Shown here piece after piece: positions 52,101-58,435 of a stretch of 64,000 bases of DNA. The notes beneath the pieces were generated by a model that saw only the letters and a list, made by a program, of their open reading frames with translations, did not search any database and had not been told where the DNA came from. How positions within the stretch are numbered: position 1 is the stretch's first letter; every line of letters begins with the position of its first letter. This DNA comes from Pseudorhodoferax sp047601025. GTDB taxonomy: Bacteria > Pseudomonadota > Gammaproteobacteria > Burkholderiales > Burkholderiaceae_C. Location of the stretch: contig NZ_JASGJZ010000001.1 in NCBI RefSeq assembly GCF_047601025.1, positions 4,774,001 through 4,838,000 of the forward strand. Direction: 5' to 3'. Position numbers and translations under genes: made by a program.

Positions 52101-53119
52101 GCATCGCCTGGAAGACCGGCACCGAGGTCGAGCAGCTCGGCCAGCTCAACGGCCGGGTGGCCGAGCCCGGCGCGACGCAGGGGCGCCCGCGCATCGTCAG
52201 CGACATCGACGCCTGCGAGGTGATCCTGCAGCTGGCGCCCGAGACCAACGGCCACGTGGCCGTGAAGGCCTGGGAGGCGCTGGAGAAGGCCACCGGCCGC
52301 GAACACAAGCACCTGGCGCTGTACCGCGAGGACGAGAAGATCCGCTACCGCGACATCCAGGCCCAGCCGCGCAAGATCATCAGCTCGCCGACCTGGAGCG
52401 GCATCGAGAGCGAGACCGTCAGCTACAACGCCGGCTACACCAACGTGCACGAGCTGATCCCGTGGCGCACCCTCACCGGCCGCCAGCAGTTCTACCAGGA
52501 CCACCCGTGGATGATCGCCTTCGGCGAAGGCTTCTCCAGCTACCGCCCGCCGGTGGACCTGAAGGCCACGCGCGGCATGCAGGGCATCCGGCCCAACGGG
52601 CACCCGGAGATCCAGCTGAACTTCATCACGCCGCACCAGAAGTGGGGCATCCACAGCACCTACACCGACACGCTGCCGATGCTGACGCTGAGCCGCGGCG
52701 GCCCGGTCGCCTGGATCAGCGAGGAGGACGCCCGGCGCGCCGGCATCGAGGACAACGACTGGATGGAGATGTTCAACGTCAACGGCGCGGTGGCGGTGCG
52801 CGCCGTGGTGAGCCAGCGCGTCAAGCCCGGCATGGTGATGATGTACCACGCGCAGGAGAAGATCATCAACACGCCCGGCAGCGAGATCACCGGCGTGCGC
52901 GGCGGCATCCACAACTCGGTCACCCGCATCGTGCTCAAGCCCACGCACATGATCGGCGGCTACGCGCAGTACAGCTACGGCTTCAACTACTACGGGACCA
53001 TCGGCACCAACCGCGACGAGTTCGTGGTCGTGCGCAAGATGGCCAGGGTCGACTGGCTCGACACGCCGCGCGGCGAGCACCTCGCGGCCGCGTACCAGGC
53101 GCAGGGCGAGAACCCGTGA
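49172..53119 (+). CDS. narG: Respiratory nitrate reductase alpha subunit
   Basis: A 1315-aa molybdenum (bis-MGD) catalytic subunit on the cytoplasmic face, reducing nitrate to nitrite. FS0 iron-sulfur ligands are His 50, Cys 54, Cys 58 and Cys 93 (HGVNCTGSCSW and RGCARG). The Mo ligand Asp 223 lies in YCDLPPASPQ. The C-terminal MPT-binding domain has MVMMYHAQEKIINTPGSEITG. It is about 70 residues longer than E. coli NarG (1247). The excess is largely two low-complexity, Gly/Pro/Ala/Arg-rich insertions, near residues 462-492 and 788-811, encoded by palindromic GC-rich DNA. Both keep the frame. Confidence 0.95.
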   Translation: MSHFLDRLTHFRLPQESFANGHGRTTGEDRTWEDAYRARWAHDKIVRSTHGVNCTGSCSWKIYVKGGIVTWETQQTDYPRTRWDMPNHEPRGCARGASYSWYLYSANRVKYPMVRGRLLERWRTALKAGRGPVDAWASIVEDEAARRDYQGVRGIGGFVRSSWDEVNQLVAAANVYTIKRHGPDRIIGFSPIPAMSMVSYAAGSRYLSLLGGVCMSFYDWYCDLPPASPQVWGEQTDVPESADWYNSHYIIAWGSNVPQTRTPDAHFFTEVRYKGAKTVAVTPDYSEVAKLADLWLHPKQGTDAALAMAMGHVALNEFYFKTRSAYFDDYARRYTDLPMLVLLKEHRLADGSTVLAPDRYLRADDFNGRLGQQNNPEWKTVAFDTDGRAVLPHGSIGFRWGAEGRDDAGKWNLENREARHGAEVRLKLSVLEDGAQAHEIVEVGFPYFGGIETPHFTANALDGVPGRAQAPSSPPGSGSPQGGPGDRMSGDVHRARVPAVRLRLGRDGRYHDALVATVFDLQAAQYGIARGLGSGAQDYDQNAPYTPAWAEQVTGVPRQQIITVAREFAANADKTRGKSMVIIGAAMNHWYHCDMNYRGVINLLMMCGCIGQSGGGWSHYVGQEKLRPQTGWTALAFALDWARPPRQQNSTSFFYAHTDQWRYEKLGLDEIVSPLADRSQYGGSMIDYNVRAERMGWLPSAPQLKTNPLHVAAQADAAGLAPRDYVARALQDGSLQMSCEDPDAPENWPRNLFVWRSNLLGSSGKGHEYFCKHLLGTGNGVQGKDLGEQVGPHAPRGEEPAAGRPGGGFDAKPEEVVWHADAPQGKLDLLVTLDFRMSTTCLYSDIVLPTASWYEKNDLNTSDMHPFIHPLSAAVDPVWEARSDWEIYKGFAKAFSEVCVGHLGVERDTVLTPLMHDTPAELAQPYGVAEWKKGECALVPGKTAPQVTVVERDYPNLYKRFTALGPLLDRLGNGGKGIAWKTGTEVEQLGQLNGRVAEPGATQGRPRIVSDIDACEVILQLAPETNGHVAVKAWEALEKATGREHKHLALYREDEKIRYRDIQAQPRKIISSPTWSGIESETVSYNAGYTNVHELIPWRTLTGRQQFYQDHPWMIAFGEGFSSYRPPVDLKATRGMQGIRPNGHPEIQLNFITPHQKWGIHSTYTDTLPMLTLSRGGPVAWISEEDARRAGIEDNDWMEMFNVNGAVAVRAVVSQRVKPGMVMMYHAQEKIINTPGSEITGVRGGIHNSVTRIVLKPTHMIGGYAQYSYGFNYYGTIGTNRDEFVVVRKMARVDWLDTPRGEHLAAAYQAQGENP
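50555..50647 (+). repeat. GC-rich in-frame insertion 1 in narG
   Basis: Roughly 90 bp encoding a Pro/Gly/Ser/Ala-rich stretch between HFTANAL and RVPAVRL, where other NarG proteins have about ten residues. The DNA contains GGCGGCCCCGGGGACC-like palindromic patches shared in style with the narG-narH spacer. Borders are approximate. Confidence 0.5.
51535..51603 (+). repeat. GC-rich in-frame insertion 2 in narG
   Basis: About 69 bp encoding VGPHAPRGEEPAAGRPGGG between the family segments KDLGEQ and AKPEEVVWH. It contains inverted copies of CCCGCGGGG and CCCGCCG/CGGCGGG, able to form strong hairpins. Borders are approximate. Confidence 0.5.
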
Positions 53120-53295
53120 GTGCGCCCGCCCCCGTTCGGACGGCCGCGCTGCGTGCGGCCATCCGATCCCCCCTCGAAGGGGCGCACCCGGCGGCCCGGC
53201 GGCGCCGGCCCCGCGGATGCCCCGGGGACTTCGCTGCGCGTGCCGCCGCACGACGGGTGCGAAGCGGCACGGACCACTAGAAAAAGGAGCCCGCG
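53120..53295. repeat. Palindromic GC-rich spacer between narG and narH
   Basis: 176 bp separate narG from narH although the other nar genes are nearly touching. It holds at least two hairpins: CGGACGGCCGC with GCGGCCATCCG (53137-53165) and CCCCTTCGAGGGG-type arms around 53169-53182. A run of CGGCGGCCCGGCGGCGCC-type sequence follows. No T-tract follows, so it is more like a REP-type element or an mRNA-processing site than a terminator. A ribosome site AAGGAG (53284-53289) ends the spacer. Confidence 0.5.
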
Positions 53296-54819
53296 ATGAA
53301 AGTACGTGCCCAGATCGGCATGGTCCTGAACCTGGACAAGTGCATCGGCTGCCACACCTGCAGCGTGACCTGCAAGAACGTCTGGACCAACCGCCCCGGC
53401 GTGGAATACGCCTGGTTCAACAACGTGGAGACCAAGCCCGGCATCGGCTACCCCAAGGAGTGGGAGAACCAGGAGCGCTGGAACGGCGGCTGGACGCGCA
53501 AGGCCGACGGCTCCATCGTGCCGCGCCAGGGCGGCCGGTGGCAGCTGCTGATGAAGATCTTCGCCAACCCCAACCTGCCCGAGATCGACGACTACTACGA
53601 GCCCTTCACCTTCGACTACGAGCACCTGCAGACCGCCCGCGAGATGAAGGCGGCGCCGACCGCGCGCCCGCGCAGCCTGATCACCGGCCAGCGCATGGAG
53701 AAGATCGAGTGGGGCCCGAACTGGGAGGAGATCCTGGGCGGCGAGTTCGCCAAGCGCAGCCAGGACGTCAACTTCGACGCGGTGCAGAAGGACATCTACG
53801 GCCAGTTCGAGAACACCTTCATGATGTATCTGCCACGGCTGTGCGAGCACTGCCTGAACCCGGCCTGCGTGGCGAGCTGCCCCAGCGGCAGCATCTACAA
53901 GCGCGAGGAAGACGGCATCGTGCTGATCGACCAGGACAAGTGCCGCGGCTGGCGCATGTGCGTGTCGGGCTGCCCGTACAAGAAGATCTACTACAACTGG
54001 AAGAGCGGCAAGGCCGAGAAGTGCATCTTCTGCTACCCGCGCATCGAGGCCGGGCAGCCCACCGTGTGCTCGGAGACCTGCGTGGGCCGCATCCGCTACC
54101 TGGGCGTGCTGCTGTACGACGCCGACCGCATCGAGCAGGCCGCCAGCGTCGCGCGCGACCAGGACCTGTACCAGGCCCAGCTCGGCATCTTCCTCGACCC
54201 CGAGAACCCGGCCGTGATCGCCCAGGCCCGCGCCGACGGCGTGCCCGAGGCCTGGCTGGCGGCCGCGCGCAACAGCCCCGTCTACCGCATGGCGGTGGAC
54301 TGGCAGGTCGCGCTGCCGCTGCACCCGGAGTACCGCACGCTGCCCATGGTCTGGTACGTGCCGCCGCTGTCGCCGATCACCGCCGCCGCGAACGCCGGCC
54401 ACGTCGGCACCAACGGCGAGCTGCCCGACGTGGGCCAGCTGCGCATCCCGGTCAAGTACCTGGCCAACCTGCTGACCGCCGGCGACACGCGGCCGGTGGT
54501 GCGCGCGCTGGAACGCATGCTGGCCATGCGCGCCTGGCAGCGCGGCAAGCACGTGGACGGCGCGCCGAACGAAGCCGCGATCCGCCAGGTCGGCCTGACG
54601 GCCGCGCAGGTCGAGGCGATGTACCACGTGATGGCCATCGCCAACTACGAGGACCGCTTCGTGATCCCGACCACGCACCGCGAGTACGCCGAGAACGCCT
54701 TCAACGTGCGCGGCGGCTGCGGCTTCTCGTTCGGCAACGGCTGCAGCGAGGGCGTGACCGAGACCAGCCTGTTCGGCAGCGAGAAGAAGCGGACCATCCC
54801 CATCAAGGCAAGCCTGTGA
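53296..54819 (+). CDS. narH: Respiratory nitrate reductase beta subunit
   Basis: A 507-aa electron-transfer subunit with four iron-sulfur clusters. Cysteine groups are visible in order: CIGCHTCSVTCKN near 16-28, CEHCLNPACVASCPSG near 184-199, CRGWRMCVSGCPYKK near 217-231 (Trp in place of one Cys, marking the [3Fe-4S] cluster) and CIFCYPRIEAGQPTVCSETCVGR near 244-266. It carries electrons from NarI haems to NarG. The start has an AAGGAG site 7 bp upstream. narJ follows after 8 bp. Confidence 0.96.
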   Translation: MKVRAQIGMVLNLDKCIGCHTCSVTCKNVWTNRPGVEYAWFNNVETKPGIGYPKEWENQERWNGGWTRKADGSIVPRQGGRWQLLMKIFANPNLPEIDDYYEPFTFDYEHLQTAREMKAAPTARPRSLITGQRMEKIEWGPNWEEILGGEFAKRSQDVNFDAVQKDIYGQFENTFMMYLPRLCEHCLNPACVASCPSGSIYKREEDGIVLIDQDKCRGWRMCVSGCPYKKIYYNWKSGKAEKCIFCYPRIEAGQPTVCSETCVGRIRYLGVLLYDADRIEQAASVARDQDLYQAQLGIFLDPENPAVIAQARADGVPEAWLAAARNSPVYRMAVDWQVALPLHPEYRTLPMVWYVPPLSPITAAANAGHVGTNGELPDVGQLRIPVKYLANLLTAGDTRPVVRALERMLAMRAWQRGKHVDGAPNEAAIRQVGLTAAQVEAMYHVMAIANYEDRFVIPTTHREYAENAFNVRGGCGFSFGNGCSEGVTETSLFGSEKKRTIPIKASL

Positions 54820-54827
54820 GGCCCGGC

Positions 54828-55514
54828 ATGCGCAACGGCATCACCTTCACCCTGCGCGCGCTGGCCCACCTGCTGCGCTATCCCGACGCATCCATGCGCG
54901 CCCGCCTGCCCGACATCCATGCCGCGCTGAACGCGGAGGACGCGGTCGGCCGCGTGCGCCGCGCCGAGCTCGACGCGCTGATGGACCGGCTGCTGGCCGA
55001 CGGCCTGGACGCCGAGGCCGTCTACGTCGACCTGTTCGACCGCGGCCGCGGCACCGCGCTGCACCTGTTCGAGCACGTGCACGGCGACTCGCGCGACCGC
55101 GGCCCGGCCATGGTCGACCTGGTGCGCACCTACGAGCAGGCCGGCCTGCTGCTGGCGCCGGGCGAGCTGCCGGACCACCTGACGGTGCTGCTGGAGTTCG
55201 CCTCGACCCAGCCGGTGCGCCAGGCGCGCGCCTTCGTCGGCGAGTTCGCGCACATCCTGCAGTCCATCGCCACGGCGCTGCAGCGCCGCGGCAGCGACTA
55301 CGCGGCCGCGATCGCCGCCGTGCTCGACCTGGCCGGCCAGCCGCTGGGCGCGGATGCGGGCACGCCGGCCGGCGAGGACGAGCCGCTGGACGCGAGCTGG
55401 CAGGAGCCCGCCGCCTTCGGCGGCTGCAGCACCCAGGGCCAGGCCGCGCCCGGCCAGCCGCAGCCGGTCCACCTGGTCCGCCGCCCGCCGCCGGCCGCAG
55501 GCGCCGCCCGTTGA
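54828..55514 (+). CDS. narJ: Nitrate reductase assembly chaperone NarJ
   Basis: A 228-aa cytoplasmic chaperone that inserts the molybdenum cofactor into NarG and is not part of the final enzyme. The TorD-like all-helical fold has LAHLLRYPDASMRARLPDI near 12-30, the family motif TALHLFEHVHGDSRDRGPAMVDL near 75-97, and ELPDHLTVLLEFASTQP near 112-128. The tail beyond 180 is Pro/Ala/Gln-rich. An in-frame GTG at 54816 overlapping the narH stop is an alternative start. Confidence 0.94.
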   Translation: MRNGITFTLRALAHLLRYPDASMRARLPDIHAALNAEDAVGRVRRAELDALMDRLLADGLDAEAVYVDLFDRGRGTALHLFEHVHGDSRDRGPAMVDLVRTYEQAGLLLAPGELPDHLTVLLEFASTQPVRQARAFVGEFAHILQSIATALQRRGSDYAAAIAAVLDLAGQPLGADAGTPAGEDEPLDASWQEPAAFGGCSTQGQAAPGQPQPVHLVRRPPPAAGAAR

Positions 55515-55536
55515 CGTCGATCCCGAGGAGCCCCCC

Positions 55537-56277
55537 ATGCCACGCGCCGTCCACGACTTCCTGTTCAACGTCTACCCCTACATCTGCCTCGCGGTCTGGC
55601 TGATGGGCAGCCTGGCCCGCTTCGACCGCGACCAGTACACCTGGAAAAGCGATTCCTCGCAGATGCTGCGCGCGCGCCAGCTGCGCTGGGGCAGCAACCT
55701 GTTCCACGCCGGCATCCTGTTCCTGCTGTTCGGCCACACCGTGGGCCTGCTGACGCCGCACTTCATGTACGCATGGCTGGTCACCGCGCCGCAGAAGCAG
55801 CTGGTGGCCATCGTCACCGGCGGCGCGGCCGGCTTGGTCTGCTTCATCGGGCTGAGCATGCTGCTGCACCGGCGCCTGTTCGACCCGCGCATCCGGCTCA
55901 CCAGCCACCGCACCGACCTGGCGATCCTGGTCATCCTGTGGGTGCAGCTGGTGCTGGGCCTGGTGACGCTGCCGTTCTCCTGGAGCCACCGCAGTGACGC
56001 CGGCGCGATGCTGATCCTGGCCGGCTGGGCGCAGGGCATCGTGACCTTCCGGCCGGACGCCAGCGGCCTGGTCGCGCTGGACTGGCCGTTCAAGGTCCAC
56101 ATGGTGCTGGGCATGACGATCTTCTTGCTGTTCCCGTTCAGCCGGCTGGTGCACGTGTGGAGCGGGCTGGCCTCGGTGGCCTACCTGTTCCGGCCGTACC
56201 AGCTGGTGCGCTCGCGCCGGCTGAACCTGCCGCCCACGCCGCAGCGGCCGCCGGCCGGCCAGGGGAGGCACGCATGA
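55537..56277 (+). CDS. narI: Respiratory nitrate reductase gamma subunit (cytochrome b)
   Basis: A 246-aa membrane subunit with five helices that binds two b haems and oxidises quinol. Axial His candidates are the pair in NLFHAGILFLLFGHTVGL near 54-71 and the pair in FKVHMVLGMTIFLLFPFSRLVHVWSG near 187-212. The N-terminus NVYPYICLAVWLMGSLARF is family-typical. The start at 55537 gives MPRAVHDFLFN. It overlaps the parvulin gene by 4 bp. Confidence 0.95.
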   Translation: MPRAVHDFLFNVYPYICLAVWLMGSLARFDRDQYTWKSDSSQMLRARQLRWGSNLFHAGILFLLFGHTVGLLTPHFMYAWLVTAPQKQLVAIVTGGAAGLVCFIGLSMLLHRRLFDPRIRLTSHRTDLAILVILWVQLVLGLVTLPFSWSHRSDAGAMLILAGWAQGIVTFRPDASGLVALDWPFKVHMVLGMTIFLLFPFSRLVHVWSGLASVAYLFRPYQLVRSRRLNLPPTPQRPPAGQGRHA

Positions 56278-57041
56278 CGCCGGCCGCCGTCGAGCGCCCG
56301 CACGTCAACGGCGTGCCACTGGCCGGCGCCGGCGAGGCGCCGACCGCCGCCGAACTGCGCCAGCGCGCCTGCACCGAGCTGCTGCGCCAGGCCGCCATCG
56401 GCCAGGGGCTGCTGCCGGCCGACGACCCGCCGCCGCGGGACGGCGCGATCAGCGAGGCCGCCGGCGCCGCGATCGAGCGCCTGCTGGACGCCGCACTGCA
56501 GCTGCCCGAGCCGTCCGAGGACGCCTGCCGCCGCCACCATGCCGCCCATGCGGCGCGCTACGCGGTCGGCGAGCGCGTGCAGGCACGCCACGTGCTGTTC
56601 GCCGTCACGCCCGGCCTGGACGTGAACGCGCTGCGCCGCCGGGCCGAGGCCTGCCTGCTCGACGTGCGCGGCGGCGGCGAGCGCTTCGCCGCCGCCGCGG
56701 CCGCCAGCTCCAACTGCCCCAGCGGCGCCCATGGCGGCGACCTGGGCTGGCTGGCGCAGGAGGACTGCGCGCCCGAGTTCGCGCGCGAGCTGTTCGGCCG
56801 CGCCGAGGTCGGCGTGCTGCCGCGGCTGGTGCACAGCCGCTTCGGCCTGCACGTGGTGGAGGTGCTGGCGCGCCGGCCGGGCCGCGTGCCGCCGTACGAG
56901 CAGGTGCGCGCCGCGGTCGCGCAGTCGCTGCGCCAGCGCAGCTTCGCCACCGCGCTGTCGCAGTACCTGCGCCTGCTGGCCGGCCAGGCGCGCATGGCCG
57001 GCGTGGACCTGGACGGCGCCGCCACGCCGCTGGTGCAGTAG
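56274..57041 (+). CDS. Parvulin-type peptidyl-prolyl isomerase of the nar operon
   Basis: A 255-aa protein with a helical N-terminal part and a PpiC-type domain at about 100-205. VQARHVLFAVTPGLD opens it, ASSNCPSGAHGGDLGWLAQEDCAPEFARELF is the typical core, and LVHSRFGLHVVEVLARR closes it. No signal peptide, so it acts in the cytoplasm, presumably helping fold or mature NarGHI; nifM/ppiD-like genes commonly end nar operons in Pseudomonas and Burkholderiales. It overlaps narI by 4 bp and is 9 bp before the carbonic anhydrase. Confidence 0.88.
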   Translation: MTPAAVERPHVNGVPLAGAGEAPTAAELRQRACTELLRQAAIGQGLLPADDPPPRDGAISEAAGAAIERLLDAALQLPEPSEDACRRHHAAHAARYAVGERVQARHVLFAVTPGLDVNALRRRAEACLLDVRGGGERFAAAAAASSNCPSGAHGGDLGWLAQEDCAPEFARELFGRAEVGVLPRLVHSRFGLHVVEVLARRPGRVPPYEQVRAAVAQSLRQRSFATALSQYLRLLAGQARMAGVDLDGAATPLVQ

Positions 57042-57050
57042 GCCCCGGCC

Positions 57051-57794
57051 ATGCCCGACGACGACCTGCTGCAGCGCCTGCGCCGCTTCCACGACCACGC
57101 CTTCCCGCGGCAGGAGCAGCGCTTCCGCCAGCTCGTGGACCAGGGGCAGCACCCGGCCACGCTGTTCATCGGCTGCAGCGATTCGCGCCTGGTGCCCTAC
57201 CTGCTGACCGGCACCGGGCCCGGCGAGCTGTTCCTGGTGCGCAACGTCGCCGCGTTCGTGCCGCCGTACGACGGCTACATGGACGCCCCCTGCGGCGCCG
57301 CGTCCGCGCCGGGGCGCGCGCCACTCGGCGCGGCGCCGCGCTGGGTGGGCTACCACGGCACCTCCGCCGCGATCGAGTTCGCGGTGCTGAACCTGCAGGT
57401 GCGCCGCATCGTCGTCTGCGGCCACAGCCATTGCGGCGGCATCCGGGCGCTGTACGGCGGCGTGCCGGCCGCGGCCCGCAACCTCGCCGCCTGGCTGGAA
57501 CTGGGCCGCGAGGCCACGCTGCCGGTGGCCGAGCCCGGCCCCGAGGCGCTGCGCCGCACCGAGCAGCGCGCCGTCGTGCTGCAGCTCGAACGCCTGATGG
57601 ACTACCCGATGGTGCGCGAGCGCGTGGAGGCTGGCGCGCTCACGCTGCACGGCTGGCACTACGTGATCGAGGAAGGCCAGGTGCACGTGTTCGACGTGGC
57701 GAACGGCCGCTTCCTGCCGGCCAGCGAAGCCGGCCACGCCGGCACCGGCCCGTACGTGCCGCATGCGGAGCCGCGGCGGGAAGCCCCGGGTTGA
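57051..57794 (+). CDS. Beta-class carbonic anhydrase with an internal insertion
   Basis: A 247-aa zinc enzyme interconverting CO2 and bicarbonate. Zinc ligands and catalytic pair are visible: CSDSR at 42-46 (Cys, Asp, Arg) and CGHSHCGG with His 125 and Cys 128. VRNVAAFVPPYDG and HGTSAAIEFAVLNLQ are normal family segments, but about 24 residues, Gly/Ala/Pro/Arg-rich, are inserted between them. HGWHYVIEEGQVHVFD near 203-218 is the family C-terminus. Its place after narGHJI and a parvulin gene is unusual. The stop codon lies inside an FNR-type box. Confidence 0.9.
   Translation: MPDDDLLQRLRRFHDHAFPRQEQRFRQLVDQGQHPATLFIGCSDSRLVPYLLTGTGPGELFLVRNVAAFVPPYDGYMDAPCGAASAPGRAPLGAAPRWVGYHGTSAAIEFAVLNLQVRRIVVCGHSHCGGIRALYGGVPAAARNLAAWLELGREATLPVAEPGPEALRRTEQRAVVLQLERLMDYPMVRERVEAGALTLHGWHYVIEEGQVHVFDVANGRFLPASEAGHAGTGPYVPHAEPRREAPG
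57276..57347 (+). repeat. GC-rich in-frame insertion in the carbonic anhydrase gene
   Basis: 72 bp encoding YMDAPCGAASAPGRAPLGAA and four further residues in a place where relatives pass directly from the PPYDG loop to HGTSAAIEF. The DNA contains GCGGCGCCGC twice, itself a perfect palindrome, near each end. Style and behaviour match the narG insertions. Borders are approximate. Confidence 0.5.
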
Positions 57795-57804
57795 TCCAGA
57801 TCAA
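57791..57804 (+). promoter_or_regulatory. FNR/Anr/Dnr-type box before the hemerythrin-narXL genes
   Basis: TTGATCCAGATCAA is a perfect TTGAT-N4-ATCAA site. The carbonic anhydrase stop codon (57792-57794) is part of it. With its centre near 57797, a class II start would fall near 57839, 36 bp before the hemerythrin ATG. This predicts a second, oxygen-controlled promoter inside the cluster. Confidence 0.7.
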
Positions 57805-57874
57805 CCGTGCGCATCTGCCCCGTGTTCGCCCTCTCCCCGCAGCGCGCCGCCGCGTGGAAAATTCCACGCTCGCC

Positions 57875-58435
57875 ATGGACATCACCACGTCGCCGCTGCA
57901 TGCCGGCCCCGCCGCCGGCTTCGACCAGCCCTTCGAGATGCTGGTGGCCTGCCATGCGCGCATGGAACACATGCTCGACGTGCTGGACCGGCTCGGCGAG
58001 CACCTGGCCACGCACGGCTGCGACGCCCAGGCCCGCAGCGCTGCGGCCGACATCCTGCGCTACTTCGACGTCGCGGCGCCGCTGCACCACCAGGACGAGG
58101 AGCGGCACGTGCTGCCGCGCCTGCGCGAACTGGGGCTGGCCGGCGTGGCCGCGCGGCTGCGCGCCGACCACCAGGTCATGGAGCACGACTGGGCGCGCAT
58201 GCGCCCCGACCTGCAGGCGGTGGCCGATGGCCGCCTGCAGGCGCAGCAGCTGCCGGCCGCGCGCCAGCGCTGGACGCTGTACTCCACGCTGTACCGCCGG
58301 CACCTGGCGGCCGAGGAGGTGCACGCCTTCCCGCCCGCCAGCGCCGGCCTCAGCGCCGAGCAGCAGCGCGCCATGGGCGAGGACATGGCCCGGCGCCGCG
58401 GCGCCCCCTACCCCGCGGCCGATGGCGCGCCCTGA
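57875..58435 (+). CDS. Hemerythrin-like (HHE domain) protein
   Basis: A 186-aa helical protein with hemerythrin-type ligands: MLVACHARMEHMLDVLD near 27-43, APLHHQDEERHVLPRL near 70-85, LRADHQVMEHDW near 96-107 and YRRHLAAEEVHAFPP near 140-155. It probably binds a di-iron centre and oxygen or NO. Proteins of this kind occur in denitrification loci and may protect against NO, complementing NorA. The ATG at 57875 follows an FNR-type box; the frame is open far upstream inside the carbonic anhydrase gene, but that is a shadow. It overlaps narX by 14 bp. Confidence 0.87.
   Translation: MDITTSPLHAGPAAGFDQPFEMLVACHARMEHMLDVLDRLGEHLATHGCDAQARSAAADILRYFDVAAPLHHQDEERHVLPRLRELGLAGVAARLRADHQVMEHDWARMRPDLQAVADGRLQAQQLPAARQRWTLYSTLYRRHLAAEEVHAFPPASAGLSAEQQRAMGEDMARRRGAPYPAADGAP

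Noticed and set aside
53137..53182. Hairpins after narG considered as a Rho-independent terminator
   Set aside because: No T-run follows either stem, and narH needs to be co-expressed with narG.
50815..53280. 821-codon open frame overlapping narG in another frame on the same strand
   Set aside because: Arg/Ala/Gly-rich shadow of narG; ends inside the narG-narH spacer and has no homologous segments.
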